Assembly: GCF_902459725.1 (NCBI RefSeq)
Contig: NZ_CABPSH010000005.1
Location: forward strand, 124,001-188,000
Length of the DNA stretch: 64,000 nt
DNA from: Pandoraea eparura
GTDB taxonomy: Bacteria > Pseudomonadota > Gammaproteobacteria > Burkholderiales > Burkholderiaceae
Direction of reading: 5' to 3'
Below, in pieces: positions 43,743-51,692 of the stretch. The first letter of the stretch is position 1; every line of letters begins with the position of its first letter. A model generated the notes under the pieces. The model made no database searches. It was given only the letters and a program-made list of their open reading frames with translations, and was not told where the DNA came from. The translations under genes were made by a program, and so were the position numbers.

Positions 43743-45239
43743 ATGAGCCATCAAGATTTGCTGCAAGGGTTTTCGAGCGACATTCTGGTCGGCGGCGAAT
43801 GGCGCGCCGGTACCGGCAAGCGCTATCAGAGCCTGTATCCGGCCGACGAGAGCGTGAATGCCGAGATCGCGGCGGCCGGTGCCGAAGATGCGGTCGAAGC
43901 CGTCGAGGCCGCCGATGCGGCGTGGCGTCGCGCGGACTGGGCGGGCTTGAAGCCGCATCAGCGCGCCGCCGTGCTGCATCGCGTGGCCGACGGCATCACG
44001 CAGCGTGCCGAAGCGCTGGCACATCTGCAACGGCGCGACAACGGCAAGCCGATCAGCGAGACGCGCGCGCTCGTCGCCAGCGCATCGAGCACGTTCCGCT
44101 ACTTCGCCTCGTGTCTAGAGACGCTGGAGGAAACGCTCACGCCGTCGCGCGGCGACTACCTGACGATGAGCGTGCACGAGCCGCTCGGCGTCGTGGCCGC
44201 CATTACGCCGTGGAATTCGCCGATCGCCTCGGACGCGCAGAAGCTTGCCCCGGCGCTCGCCGCGGGCAATGCCGTGGTGCTCAAGCCGGCGGAAGTCACG
44301 CCGCTCGCCTCGCTCGAACTGGGCCGCATCTGCGAAGCCGCCGGTGTGCCGCGCGGCGTGTTGTCGGTGTTGCCGGGCAAGGGCTCGGTCATCGGCGACA
44401 TCCTGGTGCGCCATCCCAAGGTCAAGAAAGTCGCCTTCACCGGCGGTACCGAAGTCGGTCGCGGCATTGCGCGCCTGGCGGCGGAAAAGCTCATGCCGGT
44501 CTCGCTCGAACTCGGCGGCAAGTCGCCGACCATCGTGTTCGAAGACGCCGACATCGATCATGCGGTGGCCGGTGTGCTCTACGGCATCTTCAGCTCCTCG
44601 GGCGAATCGTGCATCGCGGGCTCGCGCCTGTTCGTGCACAAGGCCATTTTCGACACGTTCGTCGAGCGGCTGGTGGCCGGCGCGAAGCAACTGCGCGTGG
44701 GCGATCCGCTGCGCGAAGACACGCAGATGGGGCCGCTGGTGACGTCGTCACATCGCGAGTCGATCGAGCGCTATGTCGCCATCGGGCTGGACGAGGGCGG
44801 CCGCCTGTTGTGCGGGGGCGAGCGTCCGGCGGGCGACGGTCGCGAGAAGGGCTACTTCTATACGCCGACGATCATCGCGGGCCTGACGAATCAGGCACGC
44901 ATGGTGCAGGAAGAAATTTTCGGCCCGGTGCTGGCCGTGCTGCCGTTCGAGAATGAAGACGACCTGCTGGCCGAGGCCAACGACAGCGTCTACGGCCTGG
45001 CGGCGGGGATCTGGACGCGCGACTACAAGCGCGCCTGGCGTATCGGGCGTGCGCTCGAGACCGGCACCGTCTGGATCAACACCTACAAGCAGTTTTCGAT
45101 CTCGACGCCATTCGGCGGCTGGAAAGAGAGCGGCATGGGGCGTGAGAAGGGGCGTCTGGGTCTGCTGGAATATACGAACCAGAAGAGCCTCTATTGGGGC
45201 ATCAACGACGGTCCGCTCGCCTGGGCGGGCAAGGTCTGA
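43743..45239 (+). CDS. Aldehyde dehydrogenase (NAD(P)+-dependent)
   Basis: A 498-residue enzyme of the ALDH superfamily with a full active site: Asn158 in TPWNSP, Lys181 in VLKPAE, Glu256 in LELGGKSP and catalytic Cys290 in SSGESCIAGSR. It resembles betaine/hydroxymuconic-semialdehyde dehydrogenases in length and motifs. It would oxidise an aldehyde from the ThDP enzyme or a semialdehyde from ring cleavage. It is part of the same operon, 13 bases after the aspartate dehydrogenase-like gene. Confidence 0.93.
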   Translation: MSHQDLLQGFSSDILVGGEWRAGTGKRYQSLYPADESVNAEIAAAGAEDAVEAVEAADAAWRRADWAGLKPHQRAAVLHRVADGITQRAEALAHLQRRDNGKPISETRALVASASSTFRYFASCLETLEETLTPSRGDYLTMSVHEPLGVVAAITPWNSPIASDAQKLAPALAAGNAVVLKPAEVTPLASLELGRICEAAGVPRGVLSVLPGKGSVIGDILVRHPKVKKVAFTGGTEVGRGIARLAAEKLMPVSLELGGKSPTIVFEDADIDHAVAGVLYGIFSSSGESCIAGSRLFVHKAIFDTFVERLVAGAKQLRVGDPLREDTQMGPLVTSSHRESIERYVAIGLDEGGRLLCGGERPAGDGREKGYFYTPTIIAGLTNQARMVQEEIFGPVLAVLPFENEDDLLAEANDSVYGLAAGIWTRDYKRAWRIGRALETGTVWINTYKQFSISTPFGGWKESGMGREKGRLGLLEYTNQKSLYWGINDGPLAWAGKV

Positions 45240-45262
45240 GCGTCAGGAAGTGGCAGAACACG

Positions 45263-45285
45263 CCGCAATGCACAGGGTATTGCGG
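45263..45285 (+). promoter_or_regulatory. Intercistronic hairpin before the substrate-binding protein gene
   Basis: CCGCAAT (45263-45269) and ATTGCGG (45279-45285) form a seven-pair stem with a nine-base loop in the 74-base gap between the aldehyde dehydrogenase and the binding-protein genes. It lacks a U-tract. Such hairpins often protect the mRNA of the more highly needed periplasmic protein. Confidence 0.45.
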
Positions 45286-45313
45286 TCATCCGATACTTGA
45301 GCGAGGCAGAGAT

Positions 45314-46324
45314 ATGTTGTCGATTTTCCGTGGATCGTTGGCGCGCCGCGCGCGTCGTGCTGTTGGCCTGTGCGCCGTGGCGGGACTGACGAGCGTGGCG
45401 GCGCCGGTGATGGCGCAGCCGGCTACCCAGCAGATTACCTATCTGCTCCCGGCCCCGGCCAACCTGCCGGCGTTCGCGCCGCTGATGCTGGCCGAGAAGA
45501 AGGGCTACTACGCGGCAGAAGGGTTGTCGGTGCGCTGGCTGACCGTGCAAGGCGGTGCGGATGTCGGCAAGCAGCTCGCCTCCGGTAACGGCGATCTGGG
45601 CGGCGGTCTGGGCGACACGCCGATCGTGCTGCGCCCGAACGGCATTCCCATCAAGGGCGTGGCGCTGCTGGGCGGGCGCACGTTGCACCAGTTGGTCGTG
45701 CGCGACGATGCGAACATCAAATCGCCCGCCGACCTGAAGGGCAAGACGATCACCGTGCTGTCCTATCAGGACACCGGTTTCTACGCGACGCTGGGTCTGC
45801 TCGCTTCCGCGGGTCTCACGCGCAGCGACGCGCGCATCCAGGGCGCCGGCCCGGCGGGCGTGTGGCAGCAGGTCGCCACGGGCAAGGCCGACGCGATGGT
45901 GGGCACGCCGGAGTGGGCGCAGAATATCGAAGATGCTGGTGTGAAGGTGACGATGACCTCGACCGACAAGTACTTCCCGGGCATGGCGCAGGCGATTCTG
46001 GCCTCGGACAAGACCATTGCCGAGAAGCCGGAAATGGTGCGCAAGTTCGTGCGTGCCACGATCAAGTCGGTGGCCGAGATCATGCGCGACCCGGCGGCCG
46101 CAGCCAAGGAATACTGCGCGACCGTGCCCGGCTACAAGGGCAAGGACGCCGAGATCGAGAAGATCCTGACGTATTACGCCCGCAACGTGTATCCGGGGCA
46201 GCAGCGTCTCGGTGCGTTCGATCCGGCGCGCGTGACGAAGCTGCAGGACTTCTATATGCAGGAAAAGATCATTCGCGAGAAGTCGAACCTGACCGACCTG
46301 TTCACCAACCAGTTCGTGCAATAA
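45314..46324 (+). CDS. ABC transporter substrate-binding protein (SsuA/NrtA/THI5-like)
   Basis: A 336-residue periplasmic binding protein. A twin-basic N-terminus and the signal GLTSVAAPVMA-QP come before ITYLLPAPANLPAFAPLMLA and EKKGYYAAEGLSVRWLTVQG, typical of the nitrate/sulfonate/thiamine-precursor family. YQDTGFYATLGLLASAGLTR and GKADAMVGTPEWAQ support this. It is the likely partner of the ATPase and permease at 35424-37115, although eight genes separate them. GAGG lies about eight bases before the ATG. The ligand is unknown; its place among catabolic genes suggests it delivers the aromatic substrate. Confidence 0.9.
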   Translation: MLSIFRGSLARRARRAVGLCAVAGLTSVAAPVMAQPATQQITYLLPAPANLPAFAPLMLAEKKGYYAAEGLSVRWLTVQGGADVGKQLASGNGDLGGGLGDTPIVLRPNGIPIKGVALLGGRTLHQLVVRDDANIKSPADLKGKTITVLSYQDTGFYATLGLLASAGLTRSDARIQGAGPAGVWQQVATGKADAMVGTPEWAQNIEDAGVKVTMTSTDKYFPGMAQAILASDKTIAEKPEMVRKFVRATIKSVAEIMRDPAAAAKEYCATVPGYKGKDAEIEKILTYYARNVYPGQQRLGAFDPARVTKLQDFYMQEKIIREKSNLTDLFTNQFVQ

Positions 46325-46337
46325 CGCGAGACGACAC

Positions 46338-46691
46338 ATGAACGACAACGCCCCGGGCGCCGCCCCCGCCGCCCCACCCGACACGATGTTGCTGACGGTG
46401 TTCCTGCGTCACGATCAGTCGAACAATCTCGACGATTTCCAGGAGCGCCTGAAGGCGGCCGAATGGTGGGAGCGTTTCCCGCCGGCCGGTGTGAAGGTGG
46501 TGTCGTGGACGGTGGCGATGGGCTTTGGCCAGATCGTCACGCTCGAACTGCCGCCGCACTTGCTGCCGACGGTCAACGTCGAGCTGGAGCGCTCGGCCTG
46601 GGGGGTGTTTCGCACCGAATGCTATCCGACTTACGATTTTGTACCCGTGCACGCACGCATTCGCGAACGGGTTCGCAATGGAGGGAAATGA
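46338..46691 (+). CDS. Conserved small protein of the catabolic operon
   Basis: A 117-residue protein; after a Pro/Ala-rich start it reads MLLTVFLRHDQSNNLDDFQE and RLKAAEWWERFPPAGVKVVS. The alternation of a strand, an amphipathic helix and further strands (SWTVAMGFGQIVTLELPPHL) suggests a ferredoxin-like alpha/beta-barrel fold, such as the muconolactone isomerase or EthD type, but I do not recognise the family for certain. It overlaps the next gene and lies upstream of the Rieske oxygenase gene. Confidence 0.75.
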   Translation: MNDNAPGAAPAAPPDTMLLTVFLRHDQSNNLDDFQERLKAAEWWERFPPAGVKVVSWTVAMGFGQIVTLELPPHLLPTVNVELERSAWGVFRTECYPTYDFVPVHARIRERVRNGGK

Positions 46692-46909
46692 TGGACCGTT
46701 ATCTCGAACCGCATCAAGCGCGTCGCCACGAGCCGACGCAATACGAAAGCCTGCTGGGCGACGCCATCGAGCGCGCCTACGCCGCCGGCACGCACGACCT
46801 GGCCGGGCTGGTCGCCTACCTGAATCGCACGGGTCCCGGCCCGCAGGAAGGCGACGTGTGGACCGAGGCGGTCTACACCGCGCAGATCGCCCGAATGGCC
46901 GAAGAGTAA
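46691..46909 (+). CDS. Small helical protein next to the Rieske oxygenase gene
   Basis: A 72-residue acidic protein, MDRYLEPHQARRHEPTQYES then LLGDAIERAYAAGTHDLAGL and VAYLNRTGPGPQEGDVWTEA. It resembles the short proteins called recombinase-like helix-turn-helix that I recall next to Rieske oxygenases, although a DNA-binding role is not shown. The LNRTGPGPQEGDVWTEA part looks like an HTH of resolvase type. The start at 46691 is preferred over 46688 because GGAGGG lies five bases before it. The stop is 64 bases before the oxygenase ATG. Confidence 0.75.
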   Translation: MDRYLEPHQARRHEPTQYESLLGDAIERAYAAGTHDLAGLVAYLNRTGPGPQEGDVWTEAVYTAQIARMAEE

Positions 46910-46973
46910 CAACATCACAGAGTGCGATCGCTGAGCGCCGCAGATGCGCAGCGACCGCGATGGAGACGTCCCC

Positions 46974-48005
46974 ATGACTACGCAACAGCCTATCCTCACC
47001 GCCGACGCCATTCTCGAGCGCGGCCTGAAGAATCTCTGGTATCCGATTTGCCCGTCGCAGATGGTCGGCCGCGAGCCGGTCTCGCTGCGCCGCCTGGGCA
47101 AGAAGCTGGTGTTCTGGCGCGACCAGGACAACCAGGTGCATGCCCTCGACGATCATTGCCCGCACCGTGGCGCACCGCTCTCCAAGGGCATCGTGATGGG
47201 CGATCGCATCGCCTGCGGTTATCACGGCGTGCAAGTGCGCTGCGACGGCACCGTGATGCGTGTGCCGGGCAGCCCGGGCTGCAAGCTCGAAGGATCGCGT
47301 CCGACGCAGGCGTATCACATCGTCGAGCGTAACGACGCGATCTGGCTGTACAACGCCACCGAGAACATCGACACGCCGCCGCCGCTCGTGCTGCCCGAGG
47401 AACTCGACGTTGACGGCGAATACTCGTCGTTCCTGTGCTACACGGAGTGGAAGGGCGACTACCGGTACGTGCTCGACAACGTGATGGATCCGATGCACGG
47501 CACGTATCTCCACAAGCAGTCGCACTCGATGGCCGAAGGCGACAACACGGCAGCCTTCCGCATTCGCGACACCGACCGCGGCTTTGTGTTCGAGAAGGAA
47601 GGCCAGCGCGACGTGAATTTCGACTGGACCGAGTGGGCCGACACCGGCACGCACTGGATGCGTCTGGAGATTCCGTACCCGAAGACGGGCGGCCCCGGCG
47701 GCAACTTCGTGATCGTGGGCAGCTACACGCCGGTCTCGCCGACGCTGGCCGCCGTGTTCCACTGGCGTTGCCGCAAGCTCGACGGCTGGCAGCGCGACAC
47801 GTGGCGCTTCCTGTATCGCAACCGCCTCGAGGCGCGTCACTGGGCGGTGCTCGAGCAGGATCGCGTGATGCTCGAGGACATGGAGGCGGACGCCAACCAG
47901 AATGAGCATCTGTATCAACACGACATGGGTATCGTGCGTCTGCGTCGCCATCTGAAGAACCTGGCGAAGGCGGAACTCGAGCGCATTGCGCAGGGCAAGG
48001 CGTAA
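46974..48005 (+). CDS. Rieske non-haem iron oxygenase, alpha subunit (VanA/PobA-like)
   Basis: A 343-residue oxygenase component. The Rieske 2Fe-2S ligands are Cys62-x-His64 (HCPHRGAPL) and Cys81-x2-His84 (CGYHGV). The mononuclear iron site is LDNVMDPMHGTYLH with Asp172, His175 and His180. The short length and lack of a beta-subunit gene match the vanillate demethylase / phenoxybenzoate dioxygenase group, which works with a PDR-type reductase; one is encoded at 48514. It would hydroxylate, demethylate or dihydroxylate the aromatic substrate. It is likely the entry reaction of the pathway. Confidence 0.93.
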   Translation: MTTQQPILTADAILERGLKNLWYPICPSQMVGREPVSLRRLGKKLVFWRDQDNQVHALDDHCPHRGAPLSKGIVMGDRIACGYHGVQVRCDGTVMRVPGSPGCKLEGSRPTQAYHIVERNDAIWLYNATENIDTPPPLVLPEELDVDGEYSSFLCYTEWKGDYRYVLDNVMDPMHGTYLHKQSHSMAEGDNTAAFRIRDTDRGFVFEKEGQRDVNFDWTEWADTGTHWMRLEIPYPKTGGPGGNFVIVGSYTPVSPTLAAVFHWRCRKLDGWQRDTWRFLYRNRLEARHWAVLEQDRVMLEDMEADANQNEHLYQHDMGIVRLRRHLKNLAKAELERIAQGKA

Positions 48006-48022
48006 GCCGCGCGAGACGCTCC

Positions 48023-48469
48023 ATGCCAATCGACTCACCTCTCAAGGCCGAGCGAATCCGCGCCCAGGCCGTGCCCGATCTGGGCACGGCGACCTGGAGC
48101 AACGGCATTCGTGTCGGCAACGACATCCTGCTCTCGGGCATGACCGCGCACCCGGCCACGCGCGACGCCGCCGAGCCGCTCACGACCTATGAGCAGACGC
48201 GGGTGGTGCTGGGCAAGATCCGTGCGCTGGTCGAGGCCGGCGGCGGGCGTCTGGCCAACATCTACAAGCTCGTGGTGTACGTGACCGACATTGCCGACAA
48301 GGACGAGGTCGGCCGGGCCCGGCGAGAGTTTTTTGCGGACGTGGCGGCGAACGGCGGGGCGTATCCGTGTTCGACGCTCGTGGAAGTGAGCGGCCTGGTG
48401 TTTCCGGAGCTGCGCGTGGAGATCGAGGCGTTTGCACGTCTCGACATCGATTTGTCCGCCGCGGGCTGA
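48023..48469 (+). CDS. RidA (YjgF/YER057c/UK114) family protein
   Basis: A 148-residue member of the Rid family, which hydrolyses reactive enamines/imines to ketones plus ammonia, or in catabolic subgroups hydrolyses pathway-specific imines. Family marks are GNDILLSGMTAHPAT, KIRALVEAGGGRLANIYKLV, and YPCSTLVEVSGLVFPELRVE with the substrate-binding Arg near residue 131. It lies between oxygenase and reductase, next to an imine-forming dehydrogenase type, which argues for a nitrogen-bearing intermediate. It starts 18 bases after the oxygenase stop. Confidence 0.9.
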   Translation: MPIDSPLKAERIRAQAVPDLGTATWSNGIRVGNDILLSGMTAHPATRDAAEPLTTYEQTRVVLGKIRALVEAGGGRLANIYKLVVYVTDIADKDEVGRARREFFADVAANGGAYPCSTLVEVSGLVFPELRVEIEAFARLDIDLSAAG

Positions 48470-48513
48470 GCCGGCGGACGTCAAGAGTATCAGCAACATC
48501 AGAGAGCGGCGTT

Positions 48514-49479
48514 ATGAGCAAGTCAACCCTGTCGGCAATGGTGCGCACGCTTCGTTTTGAAGCTGCGGGCATCATGAGCATCGAACTCGTGCCTGCGGCG
48601 GGCAGCGGCACCCCGTTTCCCGACTTCACGCCGGGCGCGCATATCGATCTGCATCTGCCGAGCGGGCTGGTGCGCAGCTATTCGCTCGTCAATGCACCGG
48701 GCGAGGCGAACCGATACGTGCTGGGCATTCTTGCCGATCCGAAGAGCCGTGGCGGCTCGCGCTTCATCCACGACAATTTCCGCGTGGGGATGACGCTGGA
48801 GATTTCCGCGCCGCGCAATCACTTCGAGCTCGACGCCGCCGCCGAGCATACGGTGCTCGTCGCCGGCGGGATTGGCGTGACGCCGATTCTCTGCATGTAT
48901 CGACGCCTGCGTGCGCTCGGTCGCCACGTCAAGCTGATGTACTGCGCGCGCACGGCGCCGCAAGCCGCTTTCGTCGACGAACTGAATGCGCTGGGTGGCG
49001 ACATCACCTATCACTTCGACGACCAGCACGGTGGCAAGCCGGCGTCGCTCACCGCGTTTCTGTCCGGGCAACCGGCGGGCACGCACGCGTACTGCTGCGG
49101 ACCTGGCGTGATGCTCGACGCCTTTGAAGCGGCGTGTGCCGAGGCCGGTATCGCCAACGTGCACATCGAGCGCTTCGCCGCGGCGCCGGATGCGCCGCCG
49201 CCCGCGACGTCCGAGGGCTATGTCGTGAAGCTCGCGAAGTCCGGCAAGGAGTTGACTGTGCCGGCCGGGGCGACGCTGCTCGAGACGTTGCTCGCCGCCG
49301 GCATCGACGCGGAGCATAGCTGCATGGAAGGCGTTTGCGGCGCTTGCGAGACGCGTGTGCTCGAAGGCTGCCCCGATCACCGCGACTCGGTGCTGAGCGC
49401 GTCCGAGCGCGCCGGGAACAAGGTCATGATGATTTGCGTGTCCGGTTGCAAGGGCGACCGCCTGACGCTGGATCTGTGA
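48514..49479 (+). CDS. PDR/VanB-type oxygenase reductase (FMN, 2Fe-2S)
   Basis: A 321-residue electron-transfer protein. The flavin motif RSYSLVN is at 54-60, the NAD(P)-binding loop GGIGVTP at 118-124 and the C-terminal plant-type ferredoxin ligands are Cys270, Cys275, Cys278 and Cys308 (CMEGVCGACETR...C). Order FMN-NAD-2Fe2S is that of phthalate dioxygenase reductase and VanB. It passes electrons from NAD(P)H to the Rieske oxygenase encoded two genes upstream. The ATG at 48514 fits the family; the ribosome site is modest (GAGCGG). Confidence 0.93.
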   Translation: MSKSTLSAMVRTLRFEAAGIMSIELVPAAGSGTPFPDFTPGAHIDLHLPSGLVRSYSLVNAPGEANRYVLGILADPKSRGGSRFIHDNFRVGMTLEISAPRNHFELDAAAEHTVLVAGGIGVTPILCMYRRLRALGRHVKLMYCARTAPQAAFVDELNALGGDITYHFDDQHGGKPASLTAFLSGQPAGTHAYCCGPGVMLDAFEAACAEAGIANVHIERFAAAPDAPPPATSEGYVVKLAKSGKELTVPAGATLLETLLAAGIDAEHSCMEGVCGACETRVLEGCPDHRDSVLSASERAGNKVMMICVSGCKGDRLTLDL

Positions 49480-49513
49480 CCGTTCCCACCCTGAACCCCT
49501 ACCCGAGACTGTC

Positions 49514-50485
49514 ATGACGATTCTGGGCATCGAACAAATTACCTACGGGGTCACCGACCTCGACACCTGCCGTCGCTTCCTGGGCGACTGGGGCCTGACC
49601 GAGGTGTCCGCCGACGCAAACGGCGCGCGCTTCGAAACGCTGAACGGATGCCGAGTGCTGGCCGTGCGTCACGACGATCCGTCGCTGCCGCCGGCGATGG
49701 AAGACGGGCCGACGCTGCGCGAAGTGACATGGGGCGTGACGACGGCCGAAGAGGTGGCCGCTGTCGCCGACCGCTTCGCCGACCAGCCCGGCTATTACTT
49801 CAAGGACGGAGCGACGGGCTGCATCGATCCCAACGGTTTGGCTGTGCGGGTGGAGGTGAGCGCGAAGCGGGCCGTGGACGTGAAAGGCGCGCTGAGCAAT
49901 CCGTGGGGGATCGCGGCACAGCGTGTGAACACGCCGAGCCCGGTGTACGAGCGTGCGCAGCCGATCGAAGTCGGGCACGTCGTGTTCTTCACCAACGCGC
50001 TCGCCGCCACGCAGGCGTTCTACGAGACCAAGCTCGGCTTCGAGTTGTCGGATCGCTATCCGGAGCGCGGCGCATTCATGCGCTGCGCGCCGCACGGCGG
50101 CCATCACGATCTGTTCCTGCTGGCGTTGCCGAACGGCAAGCGTGGCCTGAACCACGTGGCGTTCACCGTGCGCGACATCCATGAAGTGTTCGGCGGCGGC
50201 ATGCATATCGACCGCTGTGGCTGGGAAACGCAGTTGGGACCGGGGCGTCACCCGATTTCGTCGGCCTATTTCTGGTACTTCAAGAACCCGTGCGGCGCAC
50301 TCATCGAGTACTACGCCGACGAAGACGTCCTCACGCCGGAATGGCAGCCGCGCGACTTCGAACCGGGACCGACGGTGTTCGCGGAATGGGCGGTGGACGG
50401 CGGGCTCGACGGCAACTCACGCCGTCAGAAGAAGGGCGGCGAAGCGCCGACCGGCAAGTTCATGACTGATACGGCCAAGCGCTGA
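49514..50485 (+). CDS. Extradiol ring-cleavage dioxygenase (type I, VOC fold)
   Basis: A 323-residue protein with two VOC modules, the length of catechol 2,3-/2,3-dihydroxybiphenyl dioxygenases. The iron ligands are visible as His155 (IEVGHVVFF), His214 (GLNHVAFTV) and Glu265 (ALIEYYADED). The second module also has RCGWETQLGPGRHPISSAYFWYFKNPCG, the usual extradiol region with a His near the iron. It would open the ring of the dihydroxylated product. It is the last gene of the operon; a hairpin terminator follows after 187 bases. Confidence 0.88.
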   Translation: MTILGIEQITYGVTDLDTCRRFLGDWGLTEVSADANGARFETLNGCRVLAVRHDDPSLPPAMEDGPTLREVTWGVTTAEEVAAVADRFADQPGYYFKDGATGCIDPNGLAVRVEVSAKRAVDVKGALSNPWGIAAQRVNTPSPVYERAQPIEVGHVVFFTNALAATQAFYETKLGFELSDRYPERGAFMRCAPHGGHHDLFLLALPNGKRGLNHVAFTVRDIHEVFGGGMHIDRCGWETQLGPGRHPISSAYFWYFKNPCGALIEYYADEDVLTPEWQPRDFEPGPTVFAEWAVDGGLDGNSRRQKKGGEAPTGKFMTDTAKR

Positions 50486-50672
50486 GTTCAGTCATCGCGG
50501 GCGCGTCAATCCGGGGGGATGACGCGCCGCGTTTCGCGAGTTGTCGCGAGAAGCGGGAACCGGCGCGCGATGTGGCGTCATGAGGCCCGGATCTGCCTTG
50601 CCCAGACGTGGGGCAGAGACGGAAGGCGTTCATGGCGCGCCGGCAACCGTCTTGCCGACGCTTGCGGCACGA

Positions 50673-50701
50673 GGGGGCATGCGTTTGCGCTGCCCCCTTT
50701 T
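50673..50701 (+). terminator. Terminator of the catabolic operon
   Basis: GGGGGCA (50673-50679) pairs with TGCCCCC (50691-50697). Inside, GCG/CGC adds three pairs after a one-base bulge, and four T follow (50698-50701). It sits in the convergent gap between the extradiol dioxygenase and glutathione peroxidase genes. Confidence 0.75.
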
Positions 50702-50712
50702 GCATGGGGCGA

Positions 50713-51258
50713 TTACTTCGCCAGTTCCGCGTCGATGGCGGCGACCAGACGCGGGTCGTCAGCCTTGACGTCCGGTGAGAAGCGGGCCACGACCTGCCCG
50801 TTGCGTCCGATCAGAAACTTCTCGAAATTCCACAATACATCGACCGGGTTTTCGCGCACCACGCCGAAGCCCTTCAGGCGCTCGCGAAACGGGCCTTCGC
50901 CGGTGGCTTCCGGCTGGGCGTCGACCAAGGCCGTGTAGAGCGGATGACGGTCGTCGCCGAGCACGGAGATCTTGGCGAACAGCGGGAACGTGACGTTGTA
51001 TTGCGTGGTGCAGAAGTCGCGAATCTCTTCGTCGGTGCCCGGCTCCTGGCCCTTGAAATTATTGGCGGGGAAGGCGAGAACTTCGAGGCCGGCGGCGCGC
51101 TTTTCTTCATACAAGCGTTCAAGGCCCTCGTACTGCGGTGTGAGGCCGCACTTCGACGCGACGTTGACCACCAGACGCACGCGTCCCGTGTAGTCGCCCA
51201 AGGTTGCGGCGCCGCCGTCGTTGCGCGTCACCGCGATGTTTTCGATGAGGGTGCTCAT
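50713..51258 (-). CDS. Glutathione peroxidase family protein
   Basis: A 181-residue thiol peroxidase of the GPx/BtuE family that reduces hydrogen and organic peroxides. The peroxidatic Cys37 is in VNVASKCGLTPQYEGL (Cys where animals have selenocysteine). FPANNFKGQEPGTDEEI has the catalytic Gln region, and VLWNFEKFLIGRNGQVVARF has the Trp-Asn pair. AAGGAAA lies about seven bases before the ATG at 51258; the longer ORF upstream is not plausible. It stands alone, convergent with the catabolic operon. Confidence 0.94.
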   Translation of the reverse strand: MSTLIENIAVTRNDGGAATLGDYTGRVRLVVNVASKCGLTPQYEGLERLYEEKRAAGLEVLAFPANNFKGQEPGTDEEIRDFCTTQYNVTFPLFAKISVLGDDRHPLYTALVDAQPEATGEGPFRERLKGFGVVRENPVDVLWNFEKFLIGRNGQVVARFSPDVKADDPRLVAAIDAELAK

Positions 51259-51692
51259 GCGTATTTCCTTTCTTGGTTCGGTCAGCCGAGTGTAGCGCAA
51301 GCCTGTGGGAGCCTGCCGACCGGAGAAGAAAATGCCGATTGACAGTCGGTTAATGGTATGGAAGGATTCGCGGAACAAAAAATGACGAGCGTTGTGGAGC
51401 GCATCGTACAGGTGAACAAACACGGGGTCGTTCGAATGTTTCGTGCCGCTTCTCGCCGCATCGGTGATCCTGCCCCAGAGGCAGGTCACGTCATCGTCTT
51501 GAATCAGACCGCGCTCATGCCGTAGCGAGCGTGTGCCGCGGCGCTCACGCATCCAATCCTTCTGACCGATACGGCCGGACTTCCCTGCCATGACGGAGGT
51601 CTTGCGCCTACGTGTCGGTCGCTGCGCGCGAGCCCATTCCGAATCCACGAGTCAACGCGTTGCAATAAGAAAGCCGTATTCCGGGAAATCGA
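51259..51692. other. Intergenic region before the autotransporter gene
   Basis: About 434 bases between divergent genes. No ORF with a ribosome site or recognisable protein is visible. A TTGACA hexamer is at 51341-51346, but no good -10 follows at 16-18 bases. The region should hold promoters for both neighbours; I cannot place them. Confidence 0.4.
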
